The notes under the pieces: model-generated
Told to the model about the DNA's origin: nothing
Databases searched by the model: none
Seen by the model: only the letters and a program-made list of their open reading frames with translations
Part shown: piece after piece, positions 52,417 to 62,022 of the stretch
Layout: each line of letters begins with the position of its first letter
Numbering within the stretch: the stretch's first letter is position 1
Source of the DNA: an uncultured Clostridia bacterium
GTDB taxonomy: Bacteria > Bacillota > Clostridia > TANB77 > CAG-508
Assembly (NCBI GenBank): GCA_934167445.1
Contig: CAKPKJ010000004.1
Location: 1-64,000, forward strand
Length of the DNA stretch: 64,000 nucleotides
Direction: 5' to 3'
Program-made: the position numbers and the translations under genes

Positions 52417-53442
52417 ATGTTAAAAAAAGTGTTGATACATACAAGGAGAAGCATAAAATTGGTAGTGCTTTTAATTATTGCGGCTCTTTTGATAATAGGA
52501 GCAATTACATTTCTATACAAGCCAACATATGCAGTGTATATAAAAGGAACACAAGTAGGATATACAGAGGATAGAGCAACCTTACAGCATGAGATTAATA
52601 ATTATGTTGATCATGGAGATGGAACAAACAATAATGTAGCATTTGTGCAAGTTGAAAATTTGCCTGAATATAAATTGTGTTTATTAAAAAAGAATATAGT
52701 AGCAAATGATGAAGAAATATTAAATAAGGTAAAAGAGTCAGGAGTTACATATTATAGATATTATGCAATAACCGATAATCAGGAAGAAAAATTATATGTT
52801 GGAAACTTTGAAGAGGCTGAGAAAGTAGTTAATACATTAAAAGAAAAAGAAAGTTCTAATATAGACAATATAGCAATTGAAGAAAAATATGAAACAGATA
52901 TGCAAAATTTAACTGAAGAAGAAACAGCAGTTTCTGAATTATATGTAGAAAAACCAAAAGTAGAAGTTGCAAAAAAAGCAATTACTAAAACATCAAACAC
53001 CAAATATGCTACCACAGGGCAAGTTAATACAGCCCTAACAACATCAGGCGGAAAAGCAAATTTAGGGATAAGTTTAATAAAACCAATATCTGGAATAATA
53101 ACATCAAGATTTGGCGCAAGAAGTTCAATAAGAGTGTCTACACATACTGGACTAGATATATCAGCACAAAGTGGAACACCTATTTCGGCAGCTGCATCAG
53201 GAACTGTAACTTTTGCAGGATATAAAGGTTCATATGGAAATATGTTAGTAATAACTCATGGAAATGGAGTTCAAACATATTATGGGCATTGCAGTAAATT
53301 ATATGTATCAGCAGGAACAACTGTGTCACAAGGCCAAACTATAGCAGCTGTAGGATCTACAGGAAATTCCACAGGACCACATCTGCATTTAGAAATACGT
53401 GTAAATGGTGTTGCATATAATCCACAAAATTATTTATACTAA
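52417..53442 (+). CDS. M23 family (LytM) peptidase, membrane anchored
   Basis: This 341-residue protein has an N-terminal membrane helix (about 15-38), an intermediate region with repeats of VKESGVTYYRYYAITDN type, an unstructured linker, and a C-terminal LytM domain. The zinc ligands are His243 and Asp247 in HTGLD and His324 in HLHLE (His322 catalytic). Such enzymes cut peptide cross-links in peptidoglycan; some sporulation relatives (SpoIIQ) are inactive, but here all ligands are present. It has its own strong terminator. Confidence 0.9.
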   Translation: MLKKVLIHTRRSIKLVVLLIIAALLIIGAITFLYKPTYAVYIKGTQVGYTEDRATLQHEINNYVDHGDGTNNNVAFVQVENLPEYKLCLLKKNIVANDEEILNKVKESGVTYYRYYAITDNQEEKLYVGNFEEAEKVVNTLKEKESSNIDNIAIEEKYETDMQNLTEEETAVSELYVEKPKVEVAKKAITKTSNTKYATTGQVNTALTTSGGKANLGISLIKPISGIITSRFGARSSIRVSTHTGLDISAQSGTPISAAASGTVTFAGYKGSYGNMLVITHGNGVQTYYGHCSKLYVSAGTTVSQGQTIAAVGSTGNSTGPHLHLEIRVNGVAYNPQNYLY

Positions 53443-53490
53443 AAATAAATATAAAAAAATAAGATTGTAACACAAAAACATAAAATATAT

Positions 53491-53529
53491 AATAAATCCC
53501 TTCAATATTAGCGATTGAAGGGATTTATT
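53491..53529. terminator. Terminator after the M23 peptidase gene
   Basis: AATAAATCCCTTCAA (53491-53505) and TTGAAGGGATTTATT (53515-53529) form a 15-bp perfect stem. Confidence 0.85.
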
Positions 53530-53622
53530 GTGTATAATCATAACCATTGGCGTTAGTATGACAATGGATTTTAATAAATAAAAATTAATTTTGATATTTA
53601 TACTGTAACTGTAATTCAAAAC

Positions 53623-54243
53623 CTAATGAACAAAATATTTTATACAAGTACATATTGCATTAGTTTTAATGATGGCTCTTCCGTGTTCAAGTAATTTGTT
53701 TTCAAAGCTGTAAGAAAAATTACTTGGAGAAAAAAATTCAGAAGCTGCAACGTAAAAATCTTTTAAAATAGATTTATTGACGTTTTTTATTAATAAATAA
53801 TAACAACTATTATATAAATATAAAGAAGATTGTTTTGAAATTTTTGTAGTGTTGTTAAAATTGTTGCTTAAATATGTACATAAGTCACAAAAAGCATCAA
53901 AATTAGTTAACCTATAAATGGTATTTTTAGCATCAAGGTCAAGAGTTTTTCTTTTGACGATAGGTTGTTTTCGAACAATTGATTTAGAGTCAGCATATTT
54001 AGTTATTGTAAAAACGATATATTCATCAGAATTAGAAAACGCTTCTACTAAAATTTTACAGCCATCTGTGTTGAATCCAAGTTCAACTCGTGCTTTTTCT
54101 AAAATATCAAGAAAAAAGCCTTGACTATCAATTGTTTTTGAAAAAATAGCCTTTGGGTCTATATTAAAATCTTTTAGTTCTTTTAAATCCAAGGAATTTA
54201 TTATAATACGTATTTTATCATCAGTTAATTTTTCTATTTTCAT
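53623..54243 (-). CDS. mecA: MecA-family adaptor protein
   Basis: This 206-residue protein begins like MecA/YpbH adaptors (MKIEKLTDDKIRIIINSLDL, then FLDILEKARVELGF and ILVEAFSNSDEYIVFTITK), with an acidic linker replaced by a basic one. A C-terminal domain holds YLYNSCYYLLIKN. MecA brings substrates to the ClpC-ClpP protease and limits competence in B. subtilis. No clp gene lies nearby. AGGAGGT lies 11 bases upstream of the start. The C-terminus ICTCIKYF has two cysteines of unknown meaning. Confidence 0.78.
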   Translation of the reverse strand: MKIEKLTDDKIRIIINSLDLKELKDFNIDPKAIFSKTIDSQGFFLDILEKARVELGFNTDGCKILVEAFSNSDEYIVFTITKYADSKSIVRKQPIVKRKTLDLDAKNTIYRLTNFDAFCDLCTYLSNNFNNTTKISKQSSLYLYNSCYYLLIKNVNKSILKDFYVAASEFFSPSNFSYSFENKLLEHGRAIIKTNAICTCIKYFVH

Positions 54244-54400
54244 AAAGCTTAAGTACCTCCTATTAACTATTAATTATATTATACTACTACTATTATTATA
54301 TTTAAATGTATAAATTTTGGTAATTCTTTTTCTAAAAAATTTACTATACTATAACATAATAAAAAAGATAAATCAATTATAAAATTTACACAAAATTCAC

Positions 54401-54429
54401 TTGAAAAATTTAACAATTCAAGGTATAAT
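54401..54429 (+). promoter_or_regulatory. Promoter of the DUF4321-radC-mre operon
   Basis: TTGAAA (54401-54406), 17 bases and TATAAT (54424-54429), 59 bases before the first gene. Confidence 0.7.
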
Positions 54430-54488
54430 ATCATCGGATTAAAAAATAAACAGCCGTAAGCAAAAACAGGATTTTGGAGGTATAAAAA

Positions 54489-54746
54489 ATGGCAACTAAA
54501 GAAAAAAATATATGGATTTTATTAATATTTATATTATCTGGATTAGTAGTAGGAGGATTATTAGGAGAATTAGCTTCAAGAGTGGATTGGCTTTGGTGGC
54601 TATCATACAGCCAAAGTTTTGGACTAAACACACCAATAACACTAGATTTAAGCATAATGCAAATAACATTTGCATTAATGTTCAAAATAAGTATTTCAAG
54701 TATAATAGGATTAATACTTGCAGTATTTATATATAAAAAAATATAG
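54489..54746 (+). CDS. DUF4321 membrane protein
   Basis: This 85-residue protein has two predicted membrane helices (WILLIFILSGLVVGGLLGEL and the C-terminal IGLILAVFIY). It matches the DUF4321 family found in Clostridia before the radC-mreBCD cluster. Function is unknown; location suggests a part in envelope morphogenesis. TTTGGAGG lies upstream. Confidence 0.82.
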   Translation: MATKEKNIWILLIFILSGLVVGGLLGELASRVDWLWWLSYSQSFGLNTPITLDLSIMQITFALMFKISISSIIGLILAVFIYKKI

Positions 54747-54786
54747 ACAAAACAGGGGCAATTAAACCAAAGAAAGGAAATTTATA

Positions 54787-55500
54787 TTGTCTATAAAAAT
54801 AAAGGAATTACCAGAACTAGAAAGACCATACGAAAAACTAGAAAGATATGGAGAAAAAGCACTTTCAGATGCCGAGTTATTGGCAATAATAATAAAATCT
54901 GGAAATAAAAACGAAACATCTGTACAAGTGGCACAAAAATTACTTAGTCTAAACAAAACAACAAAAGAAAATTTAGAATATTTACACACATTATCATTAG
55001 AAGAATTAATGGAAGTAAATGGAATCGGAAAAGTAAAAGCAATTCAGTTAAAAGCAGTTGGAGAAATTGCAATAAGAATGTTTAGTAGGACAAAATATCA
55101 AAAAACAATAATTAGAAAACCAGGAGATTTAGCAAGTTTATTATTAAACAGTACAAAATTTGAAGAAAAAGAAATTGCTAAAATAGCCATATTAAATTCG
55201 CAAAATGAATTACTAAAAATTCAAAATATATCTAAAGGTGGCACAAATTTTGTTAATATTTCGGCAAGAGAAATTCTTGTAGAGCCAATAAAATTAAAAG
55301 CACCAAAATATATTTTAATACACAATCATCCAGGCAGGAGTACAAAGCCAAGTAGAGCAGACATAGAAACTACAAAATCTTTATATAAAGCCTCACAAAT
55401 ACTTGGAATAGAACTATTAGATCATATTATTCTTGCAGGGGAAAATTATACAAGTATTATGAGTGACTGGATAGCAAGAGAAGAGTTAGAAGAATTATAA
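54787..55500 (+). CDS. radC: RadC/YsxA JAB-domain protein
   Basis: This 237-residue protein has an N-terminal UPF0758 helix-hairpin-helix region (RYGEKALSDAELLAIII) and a C-terminal JAB/MPN metalloprotease-like domain with the motif IHNHPGRSTKPSRAD. The historic link to DNA repair is doubtful and the function is unsettled. The start is a TTG with AAAGGAAA upstream. In Firmicutes the gene typically precedes mreB, as here. Confidence 0.93.
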   Translation: MSIKIKELPELERPYEKLERYGEKALSDAELLAIIIKSGNKNETSVQVAQKLLSLNKTTKENLEYLHTLSLEELMEVNGIGKVKAIQLKAVGEIAIRMFSRTKYQKTIIRKPGDLASLLLNSTKFEEKEIAKIAILNSQNELLKIQNISKGGTNFVNISAREILVEPIKLKAPKYILIHNHPGRSTKPSRADIETTKSLYKASQILGIELLDHIILAGENYTSIMSDWIAREELEEL

Positions 55501-55538
55501 AATCTTATTATAATGCAAACAGAAAGGAAATGATTAAA

Positions 55539-56573
55539 ATGAAATTTTTTTCTTGGGGTTCAAAAGATATAGGAATTGACCTAGGAACAGCTAATATTTT
55601 GGTAACATTAAAAGGAAAAGGAATAGTTTTAAAAGAACCATCAGTTGTAGCAATAAACAGAAGAAATGGTAATATAGTTGCAACAGGAAATGAAGCAAAA
55701 GAAATGTTAGGAAGAACACCTGAACAAATAAAAGCTGTAAGACCAATGAAAGATGGTGTAATAGCAGATTTTACAGCAACACAGTTGATGCTGAAAAATA
55801 TAATTGGAAAAGTAGGAAAAAGATATAACATTGGTAGACCAAGAGTTGTTGTAGGAGTTCCATCAGGAATTACAGAAGTAGAAGAAAGAGCTGTAGAAGA
55901 GGCTGTAATGCAAGCTGGAGCAAGAGAGGTTTATTTAATAGAAGAACCAATGGCAGCCGCTATTGGAGCTTCTTTAGATGTTGGGGAGCCAAGTGGAAAT
56001 ATAATTGTAGATATTGGTGGAGGAACAACTGAAGTAGCAGTAATATCACTAGGAGGAATAGTTGTAAGCCATTCACTAAGAGTTGCAGGTGACGAATTAG
56101 ATGAAGAAATAGTAAATTATATTAAACGTGAGATGAACTTGGCAGTAGGAGACACAACAGCTGAACAAATTAAAATGCAATTAGGTTGTGCAATGCCACT
56201 TATGACAGAAATGTCAATGGAGATAAGAGGTAGAGATTTAACAACAGGATTACCTAAAAATATGACAATAACATCTACACAGGTGGAAGATGCAATAAAA
56301 GAATCAATAACAAAAATAGTAGAAATAGTTAAATTAACATTAGAAAAAACACCACCAGAATTAGCTGCAGATATTATGGAAAAAGGAATTGTACTTGCAG
56401 GTGGTGGAGCATTAATAAAAAATTTGGACAAACTATTGAGTATTGAAACAGGAATGCCTGTATATGTAGCAGATGAACCTCTAGATTGTGTTGTAAGAGG
56501 TGCTGGAAAAACTTTAGAGGATATAGAACGATTGGGTAGAGTACTAGTTAATGCAAGAAATAAAAAATACTAG
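55539..56573 (+). CDS. mreB: Rod shape-determining actin MreB
   Basis: MreB forms membrane-bound filaments that guide lateral wall synthesis. The roughly 344-residue protein has the actin phosphate motifs IGIDLGTAN and VDIGGGTTEVAV and the adenosine motif VLAGGGALIKNLD. The N-terminal MKFFSWG could act as the amphipathic membrane anchor. The ATG at 55539 is preferred; the one at 55530 lies too close to GAAAGGA. It is followed by mreC, mreD and mrdA in the same operon. Confidence 0.96.
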   Translation: MKFFSWGSKDIGIDLGTANILVTLKGKGIVLKEPSVVAINRRNGNIVATGNEAKEMLGRTPEQIKAVRPMKDGVIADFTATQLMLKNIIGKVGKRYNIGRPRVVVGVPSGITEVEERAVEEAVMQAGAREVYLIEEPMAAAIGASLDVGEPSGNIIVDIGGGTTEVAVISLGGIVVSHSLRVAGDELDEEIVNYIKREMNLAVGDTTAEQIKMQLGCAMPLMTEMSMEIRGRDLTTGLPKNMTITSTQVEDAIKESITKIVEIVKLTLEKTPPELAADIMEKGIVLAGGGALIKNLDKLLSIETGMPVYVADEPLDCVVRGAGKTLEDIERLGRVLVNARNKKY

Positions 56574-56615
56574 TTTTAAAAATTAATTTTTTAAAAACTT
56601 GAGATAGGAGTAGAG

Positions 56616-57431
56616 ATGTACAAAAACAAGAAAAGTGGAATTATAGGAATAGTAGTAACTATTATAATTTTAATTTTAATTGTAATATTTTCAAATGGAA
56701 AAACAAATAGTAATTTCTTTGAAAATGCTGCAACTAATTTGATTATGCCTATACAAAATGGATTGACATATTTAAAAAACAAGTTAAGTGGAAACAGTAC
56801 ATTTTTTGCAGATATCAATAATTTGAAACAAGAAAATGAAAACTTACAAAAGAAAAATGATGAATTGGAACAATCATTAAGAGAGTTGGAAAATATAAAA
56901 ACACAAAATGCAACTTTGAAAGAATATTTGAATCTGACAGAAAAATATGGGGAATACAAAACTATACCTGGATATGTAATAAATAAGGATATAAGTAATT
57001 ATTCAAAAACTATAGTAATAAATATAGGAAGCGAAGATGGCGTAAAAGAAAATATGACAGTTATTGGAAATGAAGGATTAGTTGGTCATGTGGTATCAGT
57101 CACAGCAAATACCGCAAAAGTACAAACAATAGTAGATACAGCAAGCTCAATAAGCTGCTCAATGAGTACAACAAAAGATAGTATAGTATGCAAAGGAACA
57201 CTTGATGAAGAATCTGCATTAAAGGCAATTTATTTACCAACAGATGCAAATATAATTCAAGGAGATAGTATAGAGACATCTGGGCTTGGAGGAATATATC
57301 CAAAAGGTATACATGTTGGAACAATAAAAAAAGTTTCTAACAGTAAAAATATGACAGATAGATACGCTATAGTTGAAACAGCAGTCGATTTTAGTAAGCT
57401 AGATACTGTGCTTGTTATTACTAATCAGTAG
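56616..57431 (+). CDS. mreC: Rod shape-determining protein MreC
   Basis: MreC links MreB to the extracellular wall enzymes. The 271-residue protein has one N-terminal membrane helix (about 9-27), a coiled coil (about 70-105) and a C-terminal double beta-barrel beginning at PGYVINKDISNYSKTIVIN with GLVGHVVSV. It follows mreB by 42 bases. Confidence 0.94.
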   Translation: MYKNKKSGIIGIVVTIIILILIVIFSNGKTNSNFFENAATNLIMPIQNGLTYLKNKLSGNSTFFADINNLKQENENLQKKNDELEQSLRELENIKTQNATLKEYLNLTEKYGEYKTIPGYVINKDISNYSKTIVINIGSEDGVKENMTVIGNEGLVGHVVSVTANTAKVQTIVDTASSISCSMSTTKDSIVCKGTLDEESALKAIYLPTDANIIQGDSIETSGLGGIYPKGIHVGTIKKVSNSKNMTDRYAIVETAVDFSKLDTVLVITNQ

Positions 57432-57508
57432 GTAGCTAGAACATAATTGTAATTTTAAAAATAGGATTGCGAATATATAGTCAACTTTAAGAAAGGAAAG
57501 TATAAAAA

Positions 57509-58042
57509 ATGAAAAAAACAATAATAAATATTGTATTAGTTTTAACAATGCTAATTATATATTATCTGCAGTCTAATTTCTTTACATGGTTTAATATAGC
57601 TGGAATAGTACCTAATCTATTTATAATATTCACACTATTTATTGGGCTGTTCTCAACAAGGACAATGGGAACAGCATATGGAATGGTAATTGGATTAATA
57701 CTTGACTTATTACTAGGAAATAAAGTAGGAGTAAATGCTGCAACTTTAGGGTTAATAGGATTTTTGGCAGGAGAATTTGACAGAAATTTTTCTAAAGATA
57801 GTAGAATGACGGTTATGTTAATGGTGTTGTTGGCAACTGTTTTAGTTGAAAGCATAAATTATTTATTAAAATATATATTATTATCATCAAGTGTAGAGAT
57901 TTGGAGTTTTATAACAATTTTATTAATAGAGACAATATTTAATTGTATATTAACAATAATCTTATATCCGCTAATGCAAAAAGCAGGATATTATATAGAA
58001 AATGAATATAAAGGAAATAAAATTTTAACAAGATATTTTTAG
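57509..58042 (+). CDS. mreD: Rod shape-determining protein MreD
   Basis: MreD is a polytopic membrane protein of 177 residues with about five helices and the typical LFIGLFSTRTMGTAYGMVIGLILDLL segment. It completes the MreBCD elongasome together with PBP2. It follows mreC by 77 bases with GAAAGGAAAG upstream. Confidence 0.92.
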   Translation: MKKTIINIVLVLTMLIIYYLQSNFFTWFNIAGIVPNLFIIFTLFIGLFSTRTMGTAYGMVIGLILDLLLGNKVGVNAATLGLIGFLAGEFDRNFSKDSRMTVMLMVLLATVLVESINYLLKYILLSSSVEIWSFITILLIETIFNCILTIILYPLMQKAGYYIENEYKGNKILTRYF

Positions 58043-58107
58043 AACTACAGGTAAGATAAAAAATCGAAGAATATAAAGTTAAGTCATGAAAGGAAGAAGG
58101 TGAAGGC

Positions 58108-60231
58108 TTGATAGGAAAAGAATGGAAGAAACCTAATATTAATTTGAGGTTTAATTTATTAGTAATATTAACATATATAGCAGGAATTATCTTAATAATA
58201 AGACTATTTAACCTTCAAATTGTTCATGGGGCAGAATATAGAGAAGAATCAAACACAAGATTAACAAGGGAAACAACTGTAGAGGCTGCCAGAGGAGCGA
58301 TTTTAGATAGAAGTGGAACAACACTTGTGAGCTCAAATATGACTTTCTCATTAGAATTATATAAAACAAAAATAGATAATAATGGACTAAATACTTCAAT
58401 ATTAAATATTATACAAGTATTGGAAAAATACGACATTAGTTATCCAGATTCATTACCAATAACGGTAAATCCATATAGTTATACAATATCTGACGATGCA
58501 TTAGCAAAGTGGAAAAAAAGCAATAAAATAGATGAAAATGCAACTGCAGAAGAAGCATTTGCAAAGTTAAAAGATAAATATGAAATAACAAATATAAACA
58601 ATATAGATGAAATTCGAAAAATAATGAGAATTAGATATGAAATAACACAACAAGGATATAGCAGCACTAAAGCAATAACATTAGCCAAAGGACTACCAAG
58701 AGAAGCAGTTGCTGAATTTAGCGAAAGTTCATCAAAATTTCCAGGAATAAACATAATTGTTGATCCAGCAAGAAATTATACATCAGGAACATTAGCGGCA
58801 CATATATTAGGATATGCTTCAAGAATAAATTCAGAAGAATATGAAGCTAGAAAAGATACATACACACAAAATGATATAATTGGAAAAACTGGTATTGAAG
58901 CGGTTTTTGAAGAGTTCTTAAAAGGAAAAAACGGAACTAAGCAAATAGATATGGATGTTGATGGAACAATCACAGGTGAATATACATCTAAAGAAGCAGT
59001 AGCAGGTTCAGATATAGTACTTACAATAGATTCTAATTTGCAAAAAGTTACTGAAGAAGCATTAGAAGCAAATATACAAAAAATTTCTTCAGGTGGCTTT
59101 GGAAAAAGATATGATGCAAAAGCTGGAGCTTGTGTGGTTATGAATGTCAATAGTGGTGAAATTCTCGCAATGGCAAGTTATCCAACATATAACCCAGCAG
59201 ATTTTGTTGGAGGAATTAGTACAGAAAATTGGAATAAATATAATAATGATGAGGCACATCCACTAGTAGATAAAGCAATACAAAGTTCATATTCACCAGG
59301 TTCAACATTTAAAATGATAACAGCAATAGCCGGACTTGAATCAGGAGTAATAAATACAAACACAACAATAAATGATACAGGAAGATATACAAAATATAGA
59401 GATTATCAACCAGTTTGTTGGTATTACACAGATTATCATAGAGGACATGGATCATTAAATGTATCAGGAGCTATTGAAAAATCTTGTAACTTTTTCTTCT
59501 ATGAAACAGGTGATAGAATGGGAATAGATACACTTGCAAAATATGCAAAATATTTTGGTTTAGGAACTAAAACAGGAGTGGAACTTCAAAGCGAAACATC
59601 TGGACAATTAGCTAGCAAAGAAACTAAAAGTAAATTACGCCCAAATAGTAGTGATGGAAACTGGAATCCAGGTGATACTTTACAAGCATCAATTGGACAA
59701 GGGGATAATGAATTTAGTCCTGTGCAAATGGCAAAATATATAAGTATGCTAGCAAATGGTGGCCATAAAATAGACCCTACAATAATAAAAACAATAAGGA
59801 ATGCAAATGGTTCTGAATCTTCTAGAGAAGATATTAAAAAATTTGTAAACAATAAATTAGGAATTCAAGAAGAAGAAACAGAAGATTTACAAATACAACA
59901 AAAGAATCTAGATGCAGTACTAAAAGGTATGGAATCTGTTACACAAGATTCAGAAGGTACAGCATATGTAAGATTTAAAGATTTTGGAATAAGTGTAGGA
60001 GGTAAAACTGGTTCTGCAGAGGCACCAGGAAACAAGGTAAATGCATGGTTCGTAGGATTTGCACCATTTGAAAATCCAGAAATAGCAATAGTAGTTATGG
60101 TAGAAAATGGTGGTCATGGAAACTATACGGCAGAAGTTGTTAGAGATATTATGGAAGAATATTTTGGAATGAATACACAAACAGTACAAGAAGATATGAG
60201 TGCAAAACCATATACACAAATAATGAATTAA
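58108..60231 (+). CDS. mrdA: Penicillin-binding protein 2 (class B transpeptidase)
   Basis: PBP2 cross-links peptidoglycan during elongation. The 707-residue protein has one N-terminal membrane helix (about 14-33), a dimerisation/pedestal domain, and a transpeptidase domain with SxxK at Ser399-Lys402 (SPGSTFK), SxN in KSCNFF near 460, and KTG at 633-635 (GGKTGSAE). The start is a TTG preceded by AAGGTGAAGG. In this operon rodA is absent; it must be elsewhere. Confidence 0.94.
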   Translation: MIGKEWKKPNINLRFNLLVILTYIAGIILIIRLFNLQIVHGAEYREESNTRLTRETTVEAARGAILDRSGTTLVSSNMTFSLELYKTKIDNNGLNTSILNIIQVLEKYDISYPDSLPITVNPYSYTISDDALAKWKKSNKIDENATAEEAFAKLKDKYEITNINNIDEIRKIMRIRYEITQQGYSSTKAITLAKGLPREAVAEFSESSSKFPGINIIVDPARNYTSGTLAAHILGYASRINSEEYEARKDTYTQNDIIGKTGIEAVFEEFLKGKNGTKQIDMDVDGTITGEYTSKEAVAGSDIVLTIDSNLQKVTEEALEANIQKISSGGFGKRYDAKAGACVVMNVNSGEILAMASYPTYNPADFVGGISTENWNKYNNDEAHPLVDKAIQSSYSPGSTFKMITAIAGLESGVINTNTTINDTGRYTKYRDYQPVCWYYTDYHRGHGSLNVSGAIEKSCNFFFYETGDRMGIDTLAKYAKYFGLGTKTGVELQSETSGQLASKETKSKLRPNSSDGNWNPGDTLQASIGQGDNEFSPVQMAKYISMLANGGHKIDPTIIKTIRNANGSESSREDIKKFVNNKLGIQEEETEDLQIQQKNLDAVLKGMESVTQDSEGTAYVRFKDFGISVGGKTGSAEAPGNKVNAWFVGFAPFENPEIAIVVMVENGGHGNYTAEVVRDIMEEYFGMNTQTVQEDMSAKPYTQIMN

Positions 60232-60290
60232 TAAATAAAAGGTTTATGGGGGACCTTAAAACCCCAAATATTTATGTTAAGGATGTAAAA

Positions 60291-60905
60291 ATGAGAAGTA
60301 CTATTATAAGTATAAATCTAAGAAAAGATGAAATTGTAATAAAATTAAGTGAAAATGCAACACAAGAACAAATAGTAGAAGGATTAAAAAAGAAATTAAC
60401 AGAATTAAAAAAGCTATATAAAGATGAAAAGACACCAATAAAAGTAACCGGAAAAATTCTAAAAAACAAAGAAATAGATGAAATACAAGATTTAATAAAA
60501 TCAAAAATTGATGTGGAAATAGAATTTGATAGTCCTAAAGGATTAGGTTTATCAAATATAAAAAGAACATTTGAAAAACAAATAGCAATATCAGAGACTA
60601 AATTTCATAGAGGTTCATTGCGTTCAGGCCAAAGATTGGAGACAGAAGGTAGTTTAGTAATTCTTGGAGATGTAAACTCAGGAGCAGAAGTAATTGCATC
60701 AGATAATATTGTGGTATTAGGAGCGTTAAGAGGCTTGGCCCATGCGGGAGCAAAAGGAAACAAACAAGCAATCATAGCAGCAGGATTATTTGATGCTGTG
60801 CAAGTAAGAATTGCAAATGTTGTAAAAGAAATTAATAGAGCAGAAGAACCATTACATAAACAAACATATATAAGCATTGTAGATGGGAAAGTTGTTATTG
60901 ACTAA
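60291..60905 (+). CDS. minC: Septum site-determining protein MinC
   Basis: MinC blocks FtsZ assembly away from midcell. The C-terminal beta-helix domain is clear (RSGQRLETEGSLVILGDVNSGAEVIASDNIVVLGALRGLAHAGA), preceded by a degenerate MinC_N domain. About 204 residues from the ATG at 60291, which has AAGGATG upstream; an ATG at 60246 would add 15 residues but is only 3 bases from its AAAGG. minD and minE are expected next in this operon, but the opposite strand is coding after minC here, so they lie elsewhere. Confidence 0.9.
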   Translation: MRSTIISINLRKDEIVIKLSENATQEQIVEGLKKKLTELKKLYKDEKTPIKVTGKILKNKEIDEIQDLIKSKIDVEIEFDSPKGLGLSNIKRTFEKQIAISETKFHRGSLRSGQRLETEGSLVILGDVNSGAEVIASDNIVVLGALRGLAHAGAKGNKQAIIAAGLFDAVQVRIANVVKEINRAEEPLHKQTYISIVDGKVVID

Positions 60906-60913
60906 TAGTTCTT

Positions 60914-61309
60914 CTAGCTAAGTAGCAATAAAAGCAATATGCCAAATAAAATTTCATCATGAACATCTTCTTTATACAGAAAAAATAATAAACCTATAAT
61001 AATAAGATCATCTAAATATAATTTTATGCCCATAAATTCAACTATAGGCTGCTCTAAATCAGAGTTAAATAAATAGTTAAGATTAATATGGGCAAAATTA
61101 TATTTTTGTGGTCTATTTTTTTGTTTTCTATTATTAGATGAATTTGAATTGTCAAAATTATTGTTGCTTGAAATACCAGATGAATCTTGAAGATTTAATA
61201 AATTATTTTCATTTTTCTGTAGTGTTGATATAGGATTGCTGTTTCTATAATATGTATATTGAGGGTAATATCTCCAAGGCGGAAATGGTCGAAAAGGAAA
61301 ATGTACCAT
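60914..61309 (-). CDS. Unknown protein with proline/aromatic head and hydrophobic tail
   Basis: This 131-residue protein has an N-terminus rich in Pro, Phe, Tyr and Trp (FPFRPFPPWRYYPQYTYY), a Ser/Asn-rich middle, and a C-terminal acidic-hydrophobic segment (LYLDDLIIIGLLFFLYKEDVHDEILFGILLLLLL). I recall similar C-terminal segments in clostridial proteins of unknown function. It starts 4 bases after the stop of the Asn-rich gene and must be co-transcribed with it. Confidence 0.7.
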   Translation of the reverse strand: MVHFPFRPFPPWRYYPQYTYYRNSNPISTLQKNENNLLNLQDSSGISSNNNFDNSNSSNNRKQKNRPQKYNFAHINLNYLFNSDLEQPIVEFMGIKLYLDDLIIIGLLFFLYKEDVHDEILFGILLLLLLS

Positions 61310-61313
61310 AATC

Positions 61314-61823
61314 TTAGTTCTCCGGATGATTAGAATTTCTATTATCAGAGTGATAATAGGTGTTGTTATTATCCACTAAATTGCTATCATTTGTTTCTCT
61401 ATTAGGAGAAATATTTTCAGATTTTAAAACCTCTGCAATTTTTGCAAAATTCATAAGATTAGCATATTGATCCAATTTTTCTTTCCTGTTTTCACGAAGA
61501 TATGGCTTTAGGGAAGCAAGCAAATTGGACCTAGGGTCATTAGAATTATTCAATTTTTCCATGATATTTTTCATTTTCATAATAGTGTTCATATCAATAT
61601 TATTGAAGTCAAAGTTGTTAAAATTATTAGAAGTTTTAGAATTATTAAAATTTCCGGTATTATTAGAATCTGTAGAAGAATTACTGTTATTATTCATCAT
61701 TTTAGAAAAGTTGTCTAACATATCTGGAGGAATATTTGACATAATCTTAGAAATATCACCATTTTGAATCATATTGTTTAATTTATTTATACTATCTTGA
61801 TTAATATTAAAATCATTACTCAT
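61314..61823 (-). CDS. Unknown asparagine-rich protein
   Basis: This protein of about 169 residues starts at the ATG with AGAGGTG upstream, nine codons inside the longest frame. Asn and Ser dominate residues 35-75 (runs such as NNNSNSSTDSNN). A conserved-looking helical block follows: SNLLASLKPYLRENRKEKLDQY ANLMNFAKIAEVL. The function is unknown. With the following gene it forms a tight pair that may act together, perhaps in sporulation, but no direct evidence is seen. Confidence 0.7.
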   Translation of the reverse strand: MSNDFNINQDSINKLNNMIQNGDISKIMSNIPPDMLDNFSKMMNNNSNSSTDSNNTGNFNNSKTSNNFNNFDFNNIDMNTIMKMKNIMEKLNNSNDPRSNLLASLKPYLRENRKEKLDQYANLMNFAKIAEVLKSENISPNRETNDSNLVDNNNTYYHSDNRNSNHPEN

Positions 61824-61957
61824 AAAATCACCTCTATAAATTATATGCAAAACATTAAATTTATGTTACAAAATTAAAAGAAAACATACGGAAACACATA
61901 AAAGTTCACATAAAGAGTAACTTTTTACGAAAAAAATCTTAAAAAATTGGAAAAAGC

Positions 61958-61986
61958 TTGAAAAATCGCAGTGTTCACGTTATAAT
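61958..61986 (+). promoter_or_regulatory. Promoter of the large secreted protein gene
   Basis: TTGAAA (61958-61963), 17 bases and TATAAT (61981-61986), 36 bases before the start codon. Confidence 0.7.
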
Positions 61987-62022
61987 ATAGAAGAGAGTTA
62001 TTGTAAACTAAGGAGGTTTATT

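Noticed and set aside
58776..60219. Several minus-strand frames within the mrdA region
   Set aside because: All are antisense to the PBP2 gene with intact catalytic motifs; no ribosome binding sites.
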